Assembly: GCF_027938815.1 (NCBI RefSeq)
Contig: NZ_CP115913.1
Location: 5,676,001 to 5,740,000 of the forward strand
Direction of reading: 5' to 3'
Length of the DNA: 64,000 bases
Source of the DNA: Oceanirhabdus sp. W0125-5
GTDB taxonomy: Bacteria; Bacillota; Clostridia; Clostridiales; Clostridiaceae
Below the pieces are notes generated by a model. That model was given only the letters and a program-made list of their open reading frames with translations, was not told where the DNA came from and searched no databases. Position numbers and translations under genes: made by a program. Below are positions 46,288 to 55,015 of the stretch, one piece after another (position 1 is the first letter of the stretch; every line of letters starts with the position of its first letter).

Positions 46288-47420
46288 ATGATTCTATCCC
46301 CTACTCCATCTCTATTACAAACATTATCATTAGTATACAATTCTTTCACTTTAGCAAATTGCTCTGACCAAACTAATATATCACTATTAGTTATCCACTG
46401 ATCACATGACCCTTCTAAGTTTAATTCCTTTAATTCATTTGTAATACTTTCTTCTAAAGCTTTACATACATTTGAAGTTGATATATTAACTAATCCTCTT
46501 GTCCATTTACTATTAGTTAATTCTACATATGGTGTTACCTCTGATCTATTATGTTCTTCAATCAATTCAAGAAACACACTCTCCATAACACTAATTATTT
46601 TAGTTATATCTTCTTCCATAAAACTATTCTCTAATTTAGTACTTATACTTGCAGCTAACTTAGGTAATTTAGAAAATTCATATGAAAACCACTTCATATA
46701 TCCTGGATAATACTTTTTATTATATAAGTATACTAACCTTATTATATTTTCTATAATCCTAGTTAAAATGATCTTTCCAGATATTATTTGATTACGTTTA
46801 TAACATAGTGGTATTAAAGCAAGATCATCAAGCTGTTTCCAACAATACAATAATTTATATTTCCATATGTCCTCATTGTAATATGAAAAATCCTTTCTTA
46901 TCTTTGTTATTTCCCCAATAGGGTCTTCAAATATTTTTCCTCTGGTTAATTCTAAAAGCTTTTGTTCAGGTATACATAGCCATTCTAAATTATTTAGGTA
47001 ATATTGATTTGTAGTATAATCTCTATTATTTATCCCGTACTGAATTCTTAAATATCTTTCTACTGTAGTGATTGCTACATGATGAATGGAATTATGTTTA
47101 TCATCAGTAGTTACAAGAACCTGGAACTCTTCATTAAAAACAAATCTAGTCTTATAACCTAAATATTCAAGCGGTAATTCTGCCTTAAGCATCTCATCAA
47201 TTTCATCACCATATTTATTATAATCCTCTTCCAATAACCATAAATGACATCTAGGACCCCACTCATGATCTCTTGATAATTCATCATCATTTCCTAAAAC
47301 ATCTGAACCATATCCAATAAGTCCTGCTCCATACTTATTTTTTAACATGGGAAAATGCTTCTCTATTAATTTCTTTACAACATTAAAATAAAACAATTCA
47401 CTTAACTCTAGCCCCTTCAC
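46284..47420 (-). CDS. DUF4037 nucleotidyltransferase-like protein
   Basis: The 378-residue protein has the DUF4037 signature GLIGYGSDVLGNDDELSRDHEWGPRC, an extended nucleotidyltransferase G-S...D-x-D pattern, followed by an all-helical region. The start is GTG at 47420 with GGGAGG seven bases upstream. No substrate is known for this family. Confidence 0.83.
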   Translation of the reverse strand: MKGLELSELFYFNVVKKLIEKHFPMLKNKYGAGLIGYGSDVLGNDDELSRDHEWGPRCHLWLLEEDYNKYGDEIDEMLKAELPLEYLGYKTRFVFNEEFQVLVTTDDKHNSIHHVAITTVERYLRIQYGINNRDYTTNQYYLNNLEWLCIPEQKLLELTRGKIFEDPIGEITKIRKDFSYYNEDIWKYKLLYCWKQLDDLALIPLCYKRNQIISGKIILTRIIENIIRLVYLYNKKYYPGYMKWFSYEFSKLPKLAASISTKLENSFMEEDITKIISVMESVFLELIEEHNRSEVTPYVELTNSKWTRGLVNISTSNVCKALEESITNELKELNLEGSCDQWITNSDILVWSEQFAKVKELYTNDNVCNRDGVGDRII

Positions 47421-47552
47421 CTTAACCCTCCCTTACATAATATCTTAAAATATAACCACTAAATAAATATTACCAAAAATAAAATAATTTACTAGACTTA
47501 TAATTTCCACTGTGTTATCCTATAGCTAGAAGTCTTGATAAAAGTGAATATT

Positions 47553-47626
47553 ACAAATCATGCAACTGGCGGAAATGGAGTTTACCATGTGGAGCATGAT
47601 TGATGATGATTATCGACCGCCTGGGT
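47553..47626 (+). promoter_or_regulatory. ZTP (pfl) riboswitch
   Basis: P1 is aatcatgc/gcatgatt. It encloses aactggcgg, a small tgg/cca hairpin and the conserved ggagca segment. After a short linker comes ccgcctggg, whose cgcc pairs with ggcg to form the pseudoknot. This is the ZTP/pfl consensus. It precedes two genes for the last two steps of purine synthesis, which consume AICAR, so sensing the AICAR-derived alarmone ZTP fits. Confidence 0.93.
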
Positions 47627-47653
47627 AAATAGTTTATTTATCCAGGCTTTTTT
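47619..47653 (+). terminator. ZTP riboswitch terminator
   Basis: The stem gcctgggtaaat/atttatccaggc is followed by six T. It shares the gcc of the aptamer pseudoknot, so ZTP binding should block the terminator and turn the genes on. Confidence 0.9.
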
Positions 47654-47685
47654 GCGTTCAATTTTATTTTAGGAGGTCTAATTCT

Positions 47686-48411
47686 ATGAAAAACGCTGAA
47701 TTTGAATCAAATAATATTAAGAGAATTCAAGAAAATATTTATCCAGGACGAGGGATAATCATTGGCAAGACACCAAATAATAATTTTTATGTACAAGTAT
47801 ATTGGATTATGGGAAGAAGCAATAATAGTAGGAATAGAATTTTTGAGAAATATGATAATTGTGTAAAAACAAAAGCCTTTGATGAGAAGAAACTTGAGGA
47901 TCCTACATTGATTATATATAATCCTATCAAACAACTTGATTATTACCATATAGTCGGAAATGGAGATCATACAGATACAATATATGATTATCTTTGTAAT
48001 AGTAAAACTTTTGAAAAATCTTTAGAAAGTAGATATTTTGAACCAGATGATCCTCATTATACTCCAAGAATATCAGGAATTATTAATAATAATTTAGATA
48101 ACCCTCACTATAAACTTTCTATATTAAAAAGTATTAATAATAACAGTGAGTTCTGCCAAAGATCCTTCTACAATTATGAGAACTTTATAAGTGGTTATGG
48201 TCATTGTATTCATACATTCAAAAGCGATGGACATCCTCTTCCTTCTTTTGATGGAGAACCCTTTTTAGTTAAACTATTTGATGATATTGATGAAAACCTA
48301 AATCATTTTTGGAATTCTCTAAACCAACAAAATAAGGTTTCTTTATTAGTTAAATATATTAGTGTTCATAGCAATGAAGTGACAATTAAGATTAAAAATA
48401 AGAATCAATAA
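47686..48411 (+). CDS. purO: IMP cyclohydrolase, PurO-like
   Basis: The 241-residue protein has the PurO-type N-terminus YPGRGIIIGKTPNNNFYVQVYWIMGRSNNSRNR and later the HIVGNGDHTDTI and EPDDPHYTPRISG blocks. PurO closes FAICAR to IMP and is best known from archaea; most bacteria use the N-terminal domain of PurH instead. It lies behind a ZTP riboswitch and is followed by a stand-alone AICAR formyltransferase, which completes the pair. AGGAGGTCTAATTCT precedes the ATG. Confidence 0.88.
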   Translation: MKNAEFESNNIKRIQENIYPGRGIIIGKTPNNNFYVQVYWIMGRSNNSRNRIFEKYDNCVKTKAFDEKKLEDPTLIIYNPIKQLDYYHIVGNGDHTDTIYDYLCNSKTFEKSLESRYFEPDDPHYTPRISGIINNNLDNPHYKLSILKSINNNSEFCQRSFYNYENFISGYGHCIHTFKSDGHPLPSFDGEPFLVKLFDDIDENLNHFWNSLNQQNKVSLLVKYISVHSNEVTIKIKNKNQ

Positions 48412-48429
48412 AACAGGAGGTCTAATTCT

Positions 48430-49605
48430 ATGAAAAATTCACAATTAATCCTTAAGTACGGATGTAATCCCCATCAAAAATCTGCAAAGATTTTTACTAA
48501 TAATAATTCTCTGCCTTTTAAAGTTTTAAATGGAGCTCCTGGCTATATAAACTTTATGGATGCCTTTAATTCATGGCAATTAGTAAAGGAACTAAAACAA
48601 ATAACCAGACTACCTGCAGCTGTTTCATTTAAACATGTAAGTCCAACGGGGGCTGCTGTTGGGCTTCCCCTAAGTGATTCATTAAAAAAAGCTTATTTTG
48701 TTGAAAACATAGATTTATCACCTGTTGCTACTGCTTACGTAAGAGCAAGAGGTGGCGATAGAGTATCTTCTTTTGGAGATTGGGCTGCTATAAGCGATAT
48801 TGTTGATTTACCTACTGCAAAGATTTTAAGCAGTTCTGTTTCAGATGGAGTAATCGCTCCTGGCTATACTGATGAAGCGCTTAATATATTAAGGAAAAAG
48901 AAAAAAGGCAATTACTGCATTATTGAAATGGATTGGACCTATGAGCCTGATACTATTGAGAAAAGAGATATCTTTGGAATTACCTTTGAGCAGAAAAGAA
49001 ATGATGTTTTAACTAATGAAGATTTGCTTATTAATGTAGTAACTGATAATAAACTTATTCCTGAGAATGCAAAAATAGATTTACTAATATCAATGGTTAC
49101 CTTAAAATATACCCAATCTAACTCAGTTTGTTTTGCATTAGATGGTCAAGTTATTGGAGTAGGTGCAGGTCAGCAATCTCGAATACATTGTACAAGATTA
49201 GCTGCATCTAAAGCTGATACATGGTTCTTAAGACAACATCCTACTATACTTAACCTGCCATTTAAAGATGGTATCCCAAAATTTTATAAAGATAATCTTA
49301 TAGACCAGTTTTTAAGTGCTGATATTACTCCTATGGAAATGAAAGATTGGGATTCAATACTAAATTATATTCCTAATAGATTAACTAAAGAGGATAAAGC
49401 TGAATGGTTATCTAATCTAAAAGAAGTTTCTTTAGGTTCTGATGGATATTTCCCCTTTATTGATAACATACACAGAGCAGTTAAAAGTGGTGTTAAGTAT
49501 ATAGTTCAACCAGGTGGTTCATTACGTGATGATATGGTAATCCAAGCATGTAATCAGTACAATATAGCTATGGCTTTCTCAGGATTAAGATTATTCCATC
49601 ACTAA
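48430..49605 (+). CDS. AICAR formyltransferase without the IMP cyclohydrolase domain
   Basis: The 391-residue protein corresponds to the C-terminal transformylase part of PurH: LKYGCNPHQKSAKIF, KHVSPTGAAVG with the catalytic Lys-His, RARGGDRVSSFGDWAA, AGQQSRIHCTRLA, and a final YIVQPGGSLRDD. The N-terminal MGS-like cyclohydrolase domain is absent, and PurO upstream supplies that step. The 23 bases around its start are the same as those before purO, so the translation signal was duplicated. Confidence 0.93.
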   Translation: MKNSQLILKYGCNPHQKSAKIFTNNNSLPFKVLNGAPGYINFMDAFNSWQLVKELKQITRLPAAVSFKHVSPTGAAVGLPLSDSLKKAYFVENIDLSPVATAYVRARGGDRVSSFGDWAAISDIVDLPTAKILSSSVSDGVIAPGYTDEALNILRKKKKGNYCIIEMDWTYEPDTIEKRDIFGITFEQKRNDVLTNEDLLINVVTDNKLIPENAKIDLLISMVTLKYTQSNSVCFALDGQVIGVGAGQQSRIHCTRLAASKADTWFLRQHPTILNLPFKDGIPKFYKDNLIDQFLSADITPMEMKDWDSILNYIPNRLTKEDKAEWLSNLKEVSLGSDGYFPFIDNIHRAVKSGVKYIVQPGGSLRDDMVIQACNQYNIAMAFSGLRLFHH

Positions 49606-49611
49606 ACCAAA

Positions 49612-49663
49612 GAGAAAGTGTCCCCTTTTTAAACTCAATTCAAAAGGTTACACTTTCTTTTTT
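49612..49663 (+). terminator. Rho-independent terminator of the purine pair
   Basis: The imperfect stem agaaagtgt...ccttttt/aaaagg...acactttct is followed by a long T run. Confidence 0.8.
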
Positions 49664-49719
49664 CATTTTAAAATAATACTGATATATATTGCCTATTTAC
49701 TGAATTATCATATGAAATA

Positions 49720-50838
49720 TTATATTTCATATTCTTTTATAATATGTTGTCTCTTAAGTTCATACTCTTCTTTGCTCAAAGTACCATTTAATTTGTAATC
49801 CTTCAATCTATCTAATTTACTTTTTAAATCATTACTCTTTTTATTATCCTCTAAAATTCCCTGCTTATCTGAGTACTTGTATTGTTTATTACTATAATCT
49901 ATTGAAATTACTAAAGCACATAGGGTTAATATTATTGTACTTATAATACCTAATAAAATTATCATTACTAACAAGTTCTTATTAGTATTTACTAATTCAT
50001 TGTATTCAACTGATCCTGCCACAATAAAGTTTCCTCTATTTGTCTTAGAACAATACATAACTTTTTCTGTTCCATTCCATGAATAATTAAACGATGTAGT
50101 TTCATATTTCTTATCAAGCGATTGTTTCAATCCTTCTATTTCTGGTGTATACCCTATAAAGTCTTTACTCGGATGAATTAACGCCTTACCCTCTTCGTCT
50201 AAAAGCATCATGTAACCAGTTTGTCCAAAATGATTATCTTTTAATTTTTCTTCTATAATACTTAAATCTATCTGAATTCCTAATAAACCAATGAGTTTAT
50301 CATTCTTAAAAATTGCCTTAGCAACAATCTTTACCATATCCCTAGTTACAATATTATTTATGTTCTCACTCCACACAGAATCCTTAGTATTAACCGCATC
50401 TACATAGTAAGGTCTCTCTGTTAAATTAATATCTAAGTATTTGTTATCATGTGGATATATATACATTCTATTATTAGGTGTTGCAAAAAAAATCATTTTA
50501 ACTTCATCATGAACCTTATTATATTCTTCAAATCTCAATAATAAATTTTCTACTGTATCAGTCTCACTTTCTGCAATACTTTGAATCTCTTTACTACTGC
50601 TTAAAACTTCTAAATCTTTTTCAATATCACTTAGGTAATCTTCTATTGATACTGATACATTCCTTACTAATTCCATGTTATACTCCATGGCGCTATTTAT
50701 AGTTCCCTTTACAACACAATTAAATAAAATTATAACTATTAATGCCATGCAAACTCCAATTAAGCTAAAAAATTTTAAGAACAATTTTATTTTTTCCCTT
50801 GCTTTTAAATTGTTATTCTCAATATTAGTTTTTGTCAT
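49720..50838 (-). CDS. dCache sensor membrane protein with SHOCT-like tail
   Basis: The 372-residue protein has a first membrane helix (21-42) and an extracellular double-Cache domain (about 45-280) with VWSENINNIVTRDMVKIVAKAIFKND and GLLGIQIDLSIIEEKL. A second helix near 290-312 is followed by a cytoplasmic tail of only 60 residues that ends DRLKDYKLNGTLSKEEYELKRQHII, a SHOCT-like motif. Usual Cache proteins end in a chemotaxis, kinase or GGDEF domain; none is present. GGGGGAT precedes the ATG. The ligand and output are unknown. Confidence 0.85.
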   Translation of the reverse strand: MTKTNIENNNLKAREKIKLFLKFFSLIGVCMALIVIILFNCVVKGTINSAMEYNMELVRNVSVSIEDYLSDIEKDLEVLSSSKEIQSIAESETDTVENLLLRFEEYNKVHDEVKMIFFATPNNRMYIYPHDNKYLDINLTERPYYVDAVNTKDSVWSENINNIVTRDMVKIVAKAIFKNDKLIGLLGIQIDLSIIEEKLKDNHFGQTGYMMLLDEEGKALIHPSKDFIGYTPEIEGLKQSLDKKYETTSFNYSWNGTEKVMYCSKTNRGNFIVAGSVEYNELVNTNKNLLVMIILLGIISTIILTLCALVISIDYSNKQYKYSDKQGILEDNKKSNDLKSKLDRLKDYKLNGTLSKEEYELKRQHIIKEYEI

Positions 50839-51052
50839 CTCTTATCCCCCTATATCTTACATTTAACTGTTTATCTTTCATATCCTGAATTCTTCTTTTG
50901 TTAATTTAATTCTGTAATGGTAAATAAATTCATATTAATAAATTTACTCACAATTATAACATGTATTTATCTTTTAGTCTTGTATTATAAATTGTTATAA
51001 TGTAGAATTATTACGAAATTATAGAAAAATCCATCTGAGGAGAAATAACAAA

Positions 51053-51982
51053 ATGAAGCTACAAAAGAACGCTCAATCATATTTACTAATTATTTTAGGA
51101 GCAACATTATGGGGTATAATTAGCATTTTTGTTAAAGGGCTATATAACCTTGGCTTTAACGCACTGGAAGTTGTCTTTATAAGGGTATTTAGTGCATCAT
51201 TAATTTTAATTGTATATATTATTTTTACAAATAAGGACCTGCTTAAAATTAATTTTAAAGATATCTTCTACTTTATTGGAACTGGTGTCTTCAGTATAGT
51301 ATTTTTTAACTGGTGTTATTTCACCGCTATGAACTTAATACCTTTATCCGTTGCATCAATACTGCTTTATACGGCGCCAGCTTTTGTAACAATTCTATCT
51401 GCTATAGTTTTTAAAGAACGTATAACTAAAAGAAAAGTATTATCATTACTATTAACGTTTATAGGTTGTATATTTGTAACAGGATATTTTCCTAACACAG
51501 GAGGAAAAATAACTCTATTAGGACTTTTGGTGGGTATAGGCTCTGGATTTGGATATGCTTTATATAGCATCTTTGGAAAAGCAGCTATGAAAAAGTATGA
51601 TTCTATTACAATTACCGTTTATTCTTTTATAGTTGCTAGCATTAGTCTGATTCCCTTGATTAATTTAAAAAATATGGTTTCATTATTTGATAATGTACAA
51701 GCTTATGGTTATGCTATAGCTTTAGGCTTATTCCCTACAGTATTAGCTTTTATTTCATACACTAAGGGATTAGAAAACATTGAATCTAGTAAAGCTTCAA
51801 TTATTGCAACAATTGAACCTGTCGTTGCATCAATTATTGGTATGGTTGTTTTTAAACAAGTACTTAGCTTCTATCAAATATTAGGAATCTTAATAGTTAT
51901 TATGGCTATATTTATTGTTAGTGAGAAAAATAAAAACCATAAAAAAAAAGCACGGCACCGTGCTTTAAAAACAAATGTATAA
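51053..51982 (+). CDS. EamA/DMT-family transporter
   Basis: The 309-residue protein has ten membrane helices in two EamA repeats, with SVASILLYTAPAFVTILSA and ESSKASIIATIEPVVASIIG at equivalent positions. Such proteins export amino acids or other metabolites. GAGGAG precedes the ATG. The last residues (KARHRALKTNV) are encoded by a gcacgg terminator hairpin and the left flank of repeat copy D, which also gives the stop codon, so the C-terminus was altered by that insertion. Confidence 0.9.
   Translation: MKLQKNAQSYLLIILGATLWGIISIFVKGLYNLGFNALEVVFIRVFSASLILIVYIIFTNKDLLKINFKDIFYFIGTGVFSIVFFNWCYFTAMNLIPLSVASILLYTAPAFVTILSAIVFKERITKRKVLSLLLTFIGCIFVTGYFPNTGGKITLLGLLVGIGSGFGYALYSIFGKAAMKKYDSITITVYSFIVASISLIPLINLKNMVSLFDNVQAYGYAIALGLFPTVLAFISYTKGLENIESSKASIIATIEPVVASIIGMVVFKQVLSFYQILGILIVIMAIFIVSEKNKNHKKKARHRALKTNV
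51948..51966. terminator. terminator-like hairpin inside the 3' end of the EamA gene
   Basis: The stem aaagcacgg/ccgtgcttt has a long T run on the minus strand, where it could end the rdhB1 operon transcript. It also overlaps the last codons of the EamA gene. Confidence 0.75.
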
Positions 51983-52216
51983 TTGATAATGGATAATGTA
52001 TAATGATGGATGCTTCTCTCTTTCGTGAGAAGCATCCATCATTATTGTTCTTTAGATAAAGATAATTTACTCATTTTATCTATGATAAAATATTGTATTT
52101 AAAATACAATGTTTCTTTTCAAAATCAAACGAGTAAAATCATGTTGTCCAAGGAACAATATAATTAAAATTTCTCGAAGAGAAATGTCAATCATTCTCCA
52201 TTCTACATTCTCAATT
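51981..52216. repeat. dispersed structured repeat, copy D
   Basis: Copy D has the full layout: aattgataatgg end, a 10-bp first hairpin gatgcttctc/gagaagcatc, outer stem tttactc/gagtaaa with three arms, and the atttctcgaagagaaat hairpin. It lies between the convergent EamA gene and the first rdh operon. Confidence 0.9.
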
Positions 52217-52277
52217 CTCTATTATGTTTTTAACGAGTGTTTTCCTTTAAAAGAAAACTTTCTTCAGTTTTGTTTAT

Positions 52278-52634
52278 TTATTTTTCTGCTACTTTAACCT
52301 CATTAACTTTTTTAACCTCATTTGCCTTGTTATTAGGTGCAAGACGATGCGCAACTATAGCAAAAACTACTGCTAGTCCACCAAATACTAATAATCCCAT
52401 ATTAGCAGCTCTTACTTCATTCTCAATGTATGAATCATATGTCCATAGTATTGTAAAAGCAAAAGTTAATGCTGATAATACAACGAATGTATAACTACCT
52501 TTATTAAATCTATTTATTTCTTTTAATTTTTTATAAAAATATACTATTGCAGAAAATGATACCGCTCCAGCAACAAACCACACTAATTGATGTAAACCTA
52601 ATAACCATTTTAATAAGCTAACTATTATATGCAT
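52278..52634 (-). CDS. rdhB: reductive dehalogenase membrane anchor, copy 1
   Basis: The 118-residue protein has three membrane helices (about 12-32, 44-66 and 78-97) and the short exposed motif ENEVRAANMG between the second and third. Size, helix count and position right after rdhA fit RdhB/PceB, which holds the dehalogenase at the outer face of the membrane. The tail NKANEVKKVNEVKVAEK is longer than in copy 2. GGGGGG precedes the ATG, 12 bases after rdhA. Confidence 0.87.
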   Translation of the reverse strand: MHIIVSLLKWLLGLHQLVWFVAGAVSFSAIVYFYKKLKEINRFNKGSYTFVVLSALTFAFTILWTYDSYIENEVRAANMGLLVFGGLAVVFAIVAHRLAPNNKANEVKKVNEVKVAEK

Positions 52635-52645
52635 TTATTTCCCCC

Positions 52646-54190
52646 CTAGCGCTTCTCCCAGAAATCATTTATTGCGTCTTTTAAATATTTTGATTCCATA
52701 CGTAATTCTGGCTCTACTGGACCACCGTATCCAAACCACTCATCCATTGAACGAAGTAATGGTTTAAATGGAGTTAATGTCATTAATTTTGATAAATCAT
52801 GATGCCATTCATCAATTTTATTGTATGGACATACTGAGAAACAAGTTCCACAATCTCCACCATTATAAGCCCAGAATGCATTACATCTTTCAGCATTTAC
52901 GAACCATTTTTCAACACCTGTACATATTGATTTATTAACTTTACCTGTGTCAAATTCCATGCCTTCTTTTAATACTTGCGCTGGCTCATGAGTAATAGCT
53001 TTAGAAGGACATGCATCAGCACACTTCATACACACATTACAGAATTCCTTTACACCAAAAGTAATTGGCTTATCAGCATCTAATTCTAAATCAGTGAATA
53101 TCTTTGATATACGTACACGTGGTCCATACTTTTCTGTTACTATCATTCCCATTCTAGCAGCTTCACCTAATCCTGCTTCAATTGCTAGTGGTACAGACAG
53201 AGCTGTATCATTTCCACAAGGAGCTGCTTTATACCCTATCTCACGTAAGAAAGTTGCTATTTTATGGTTTGTTTCAGCCATTTTTGAATAACCATATCCA
53301 GCAGATGCTGATGCTATCTGTGACGGAGCAGTCTTAAATCCATCATAGTCCATCTCATATGCTAAAACGATAACTGATTTTGGTTCAAAGCCTGCCTCTT
53401 TCATAAAGTCTGGCTTTACTGTTGTAACACCATATGTCTCATATTCCCCAGTAGGAATTGTAGCAGGGTTCATTGGACTATATTCTTTTGATCCATCTGG
53501 CATTGTAAATAATTTCACATTTGGAGTTGCCCACTCTTTATAAACCCATCTCTTTGCTCTTTCATATGGTACAATACCAACTAAATCCGCTCCTAAAAAC
53601 TTTGAAGCTTTTTTAATATATTGAGATGCTTCTTTTTTATCTTTAAATTTATACTGTGTTCCACCATGCGCTAGTATGTTATCCACCTTTGAGTTATCCC
53701 AAGAATTTAAACTTGGAACAAACACAGGCATGTCTTTCATTACTTCACCTGTCTCTGGGTTAATTGGATGTCTTTGAAGATATGCATTACGAGCTCCTGC
53801 TGAAGAACCACTATTAAAATGTGCCTCTACACTCCATCCTGCTTTATTTAATGCATAATCAATTTGTCTATATCCCAATTCCCCTGCCCTTAAAAGAGGT
53901 TTGTGCCCTTCATCTTTAAGTGCAAAATCCATCATTGATTCCGCTGGATTTTTATAACCATATGTTTTTACAATATGATCATCAGCATATTCTTCTTTAT
54001 CCCAATAAACACGATAAAAGAATACATTTTTTTGTTCAAATCCATTAAACTCTTTAGTTATTTCTAGTGGAAATTCATCATGTTCTTTTCCAAGATCTAA
54101 TGCAAATGCATTCTTTGGTTTGGTTGCAAGCGCGGCTCCCGTTGCTGCAGTGGTAACTCCAGCAACCTTTAAAAATTCACGACGGTTCAT
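52646..54190 (-). CDS. rdhA: reductive dehalogenase catalytic subunit, copy 1
   Basis: The 514-residue protein has a Tat signal (NRREFLKVAGVTTAATGAA, cleavage near AFA at 30). The catalytic corrinoid-binding core includes FLGADLVGIVPYERAKRW, GYKAAPCGNDTALSVPLA and TEKYGPRVRISKIFTDLEL. Two [4Fe-4S] motifs follow: C384-C387-C390-C394P and C436...C447-C450-C454P. These are the ordered hallmarks of respiratory RdhA, which removes halogen from organohalides with electrons from menaquinone. AAGGAGG precedes the ATG. It follows tatA1 and precedes rdhB1. The substrate cannot be read from sequence. A cytoplasmic QueG-like enzyme is ruled out by the Tat signal and anchor. Confidence 0.93.
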   Translation of the reverse strand: MNRREFLKVAGVTTAATGAALATKPKNAFALDLGKEHDEFPLEITKEFNGFEQKNVFFYRVYWDKEEYADDHIVKTYGYKNPAESMMDFALKDEGHKPLLRAGELGYRQIDYALNKAGWSVEAHFNSGSSAGARNAYLQRHPINPETGEVMKDMPVFVPSLNSWDNSKVDNILAHGGTQYKFKDKKEASQYIKKASKFLGADLVGIVPYERAKRWVYKEWATPNVKLFTMPDGSKEYSPMNPATIPTGEYETYGVTTVKPDFMKEAGFEPKSVIVLAYEMDYDGFKTAPSQIASASAGYGYSKMAETNHKIATFLREIGYKAAPCGNDTALSVPLAIEAGLGEAARMGMIVTEKYGPRVRISKIFTDLELDADKPITFGVKEFCNVCMKCADACPSKAITHEPAQVLKEGMEFDTGKVNKSICTGVEKWFVNAERCNAFWAYNGGDCGTCFSVCPYNKIDEWHHDLSKLMTLTPFKPLLRSMDEWFGYGGPVEPELRMESKYLKDAINDFWEKR

Positions 54191-54216
54191 ATATGTTCCT
54201 CCTTAGCTTTATTTAC

Positions 54217-54393
54217 TTATTTTTCTTCAATAGCTTCTTTTATTCCATTTTCAACATCTTTTGATGATTTTTTAAACTCACGTACTGTATCACCAAAAGC
54301 CTTTCCAATTTCAGGTAGCTTTTTAGGACCAAAAATTAAAAATCCAACAACTAAAATAATAAGTAATTCTGTACCACCTAATCTTCCAAACAT
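54217..54393 (-). CDS. tatA: TatA twin-arginine translocase subunit, copy 1
   Basis: A 58-residue frame, MFGRLGGTELLIILVVGFLIFG then PKKLPEIGKAFGDTVREFKK, is the TatA/TatE fold: one membrane helix, the FGPKKLPE hinge and an amphipathic helix. AAGGAGGAGA precedes the ATG. It is the first gene of tatA1-rdhA1-rdhB1, so it probably helps export RdhA. Confidence 0.93.
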   Translation of the reverse strand: MFGRLGGTELLIILVVGFLIFGPKKLPEIGKAFGDTVREFKKSSKDVENGIKEAIEEK

Positions 54394-54405
54394 GCTCTCT
54401 CCTCC

Positions 54406-54435
54406 TTAATGATCTAATATCCCTGCATTTTGTAG
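54406..54435 (-). pseudogene. remnant of a small peptide gene (compare 57318-57434)
   Basis: Ten codons just upstream of tatA1 read LQNAGILDH-stop, nearly the same as the end (LQNAGILEY) of the small peptide gene before tatA2. A stop codon precedes them in frame, so the rest of the gene is lost. The stop codon overlaps the tatA1 ribosome site as in the intact copy. Confidence 0.6.
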
Positions 54436-54484
54436 TTACGTTAAAATAAAATTAACTTACGATATTTATTAATTGTTTCACCAT

Positions 54485-54618
54485 CTATAGAGAATCCATA
54501 GTTAAACTTTATTTATACATACACCTTAGAAAAAGCTATATGATTATTGCCCAAAATCGCAGAGCTTCACTGAGTTTTGGGTGTGTATAAATTTAGTTTT
54601 AACTTAGATTCTCTATAG
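54485..54618. repeat. 134-bp palindromic element in the rdh operon 1 leader
   Basis: The ends ctatagagaatc/gattctctatag are perfect 12-bp inverted repeats. Inner arms (ttatttatacatacacc with gggtgtgtataaat) and the core cccaaaatc...gagttttggg pair as well. It lies between the operator boxes and tatA1. Related sequence is at 16914-17007, and half a copy at 22501-22540. Confidence 0.75.
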
Positions 54619-54761
54619 AAAATCTACTTAATTATTTTCTTAAACGCCTCTAACTGTTCCCATATTTTGTGAAATAATTAACTTTTTTGATCAATATTTT
54701 ACTGTATTAACTTTTAATAATACAGCAGAACATCGTCGAATTTCGCGAAATAATATGCAAT

Positions 54762-54920
54762 TTTGTAATGATTTTAAATGTTATAATTGCAGCGCATAAG
54801 TTTTTTTACTAAAGTCAAAATAACATTAAACTTATACTATTTTGTAATATGATTTTATATGTTATAATTTCTACAAACAAGATTCCTTTACTATAGTCAA
54901 ATCAATTTTACTATAGTCAA
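54762..54920. promoter_or_regulatory. repeated promoter/operator region of regulator 1 and rdh operon 1
   Basis: Two direct repeats of about 65 bp (from 54762 and from 54839) each contain ttttgtaat, gttataatt and then an actawagt box. The boxes are tttactaaagtcaa (centre 54811), tttactatagtcaa (centre 54893) and the same again at centre 54913, the last two exactly 20 bp apart. ttgtaat and tataat form plausible plus-strand promoters for the regulator gene, with boxes downstream of them, as expected for repression. Confidence 0.7.
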
Positions 54921-55015
54921 ATTTCTTTAATATATATATACGAAATAGTACAATACCCTTAACATTATACGAATTTATACTTTTCCAACTGACCATGTTC
55001 CATAAGGAGGTAAAA

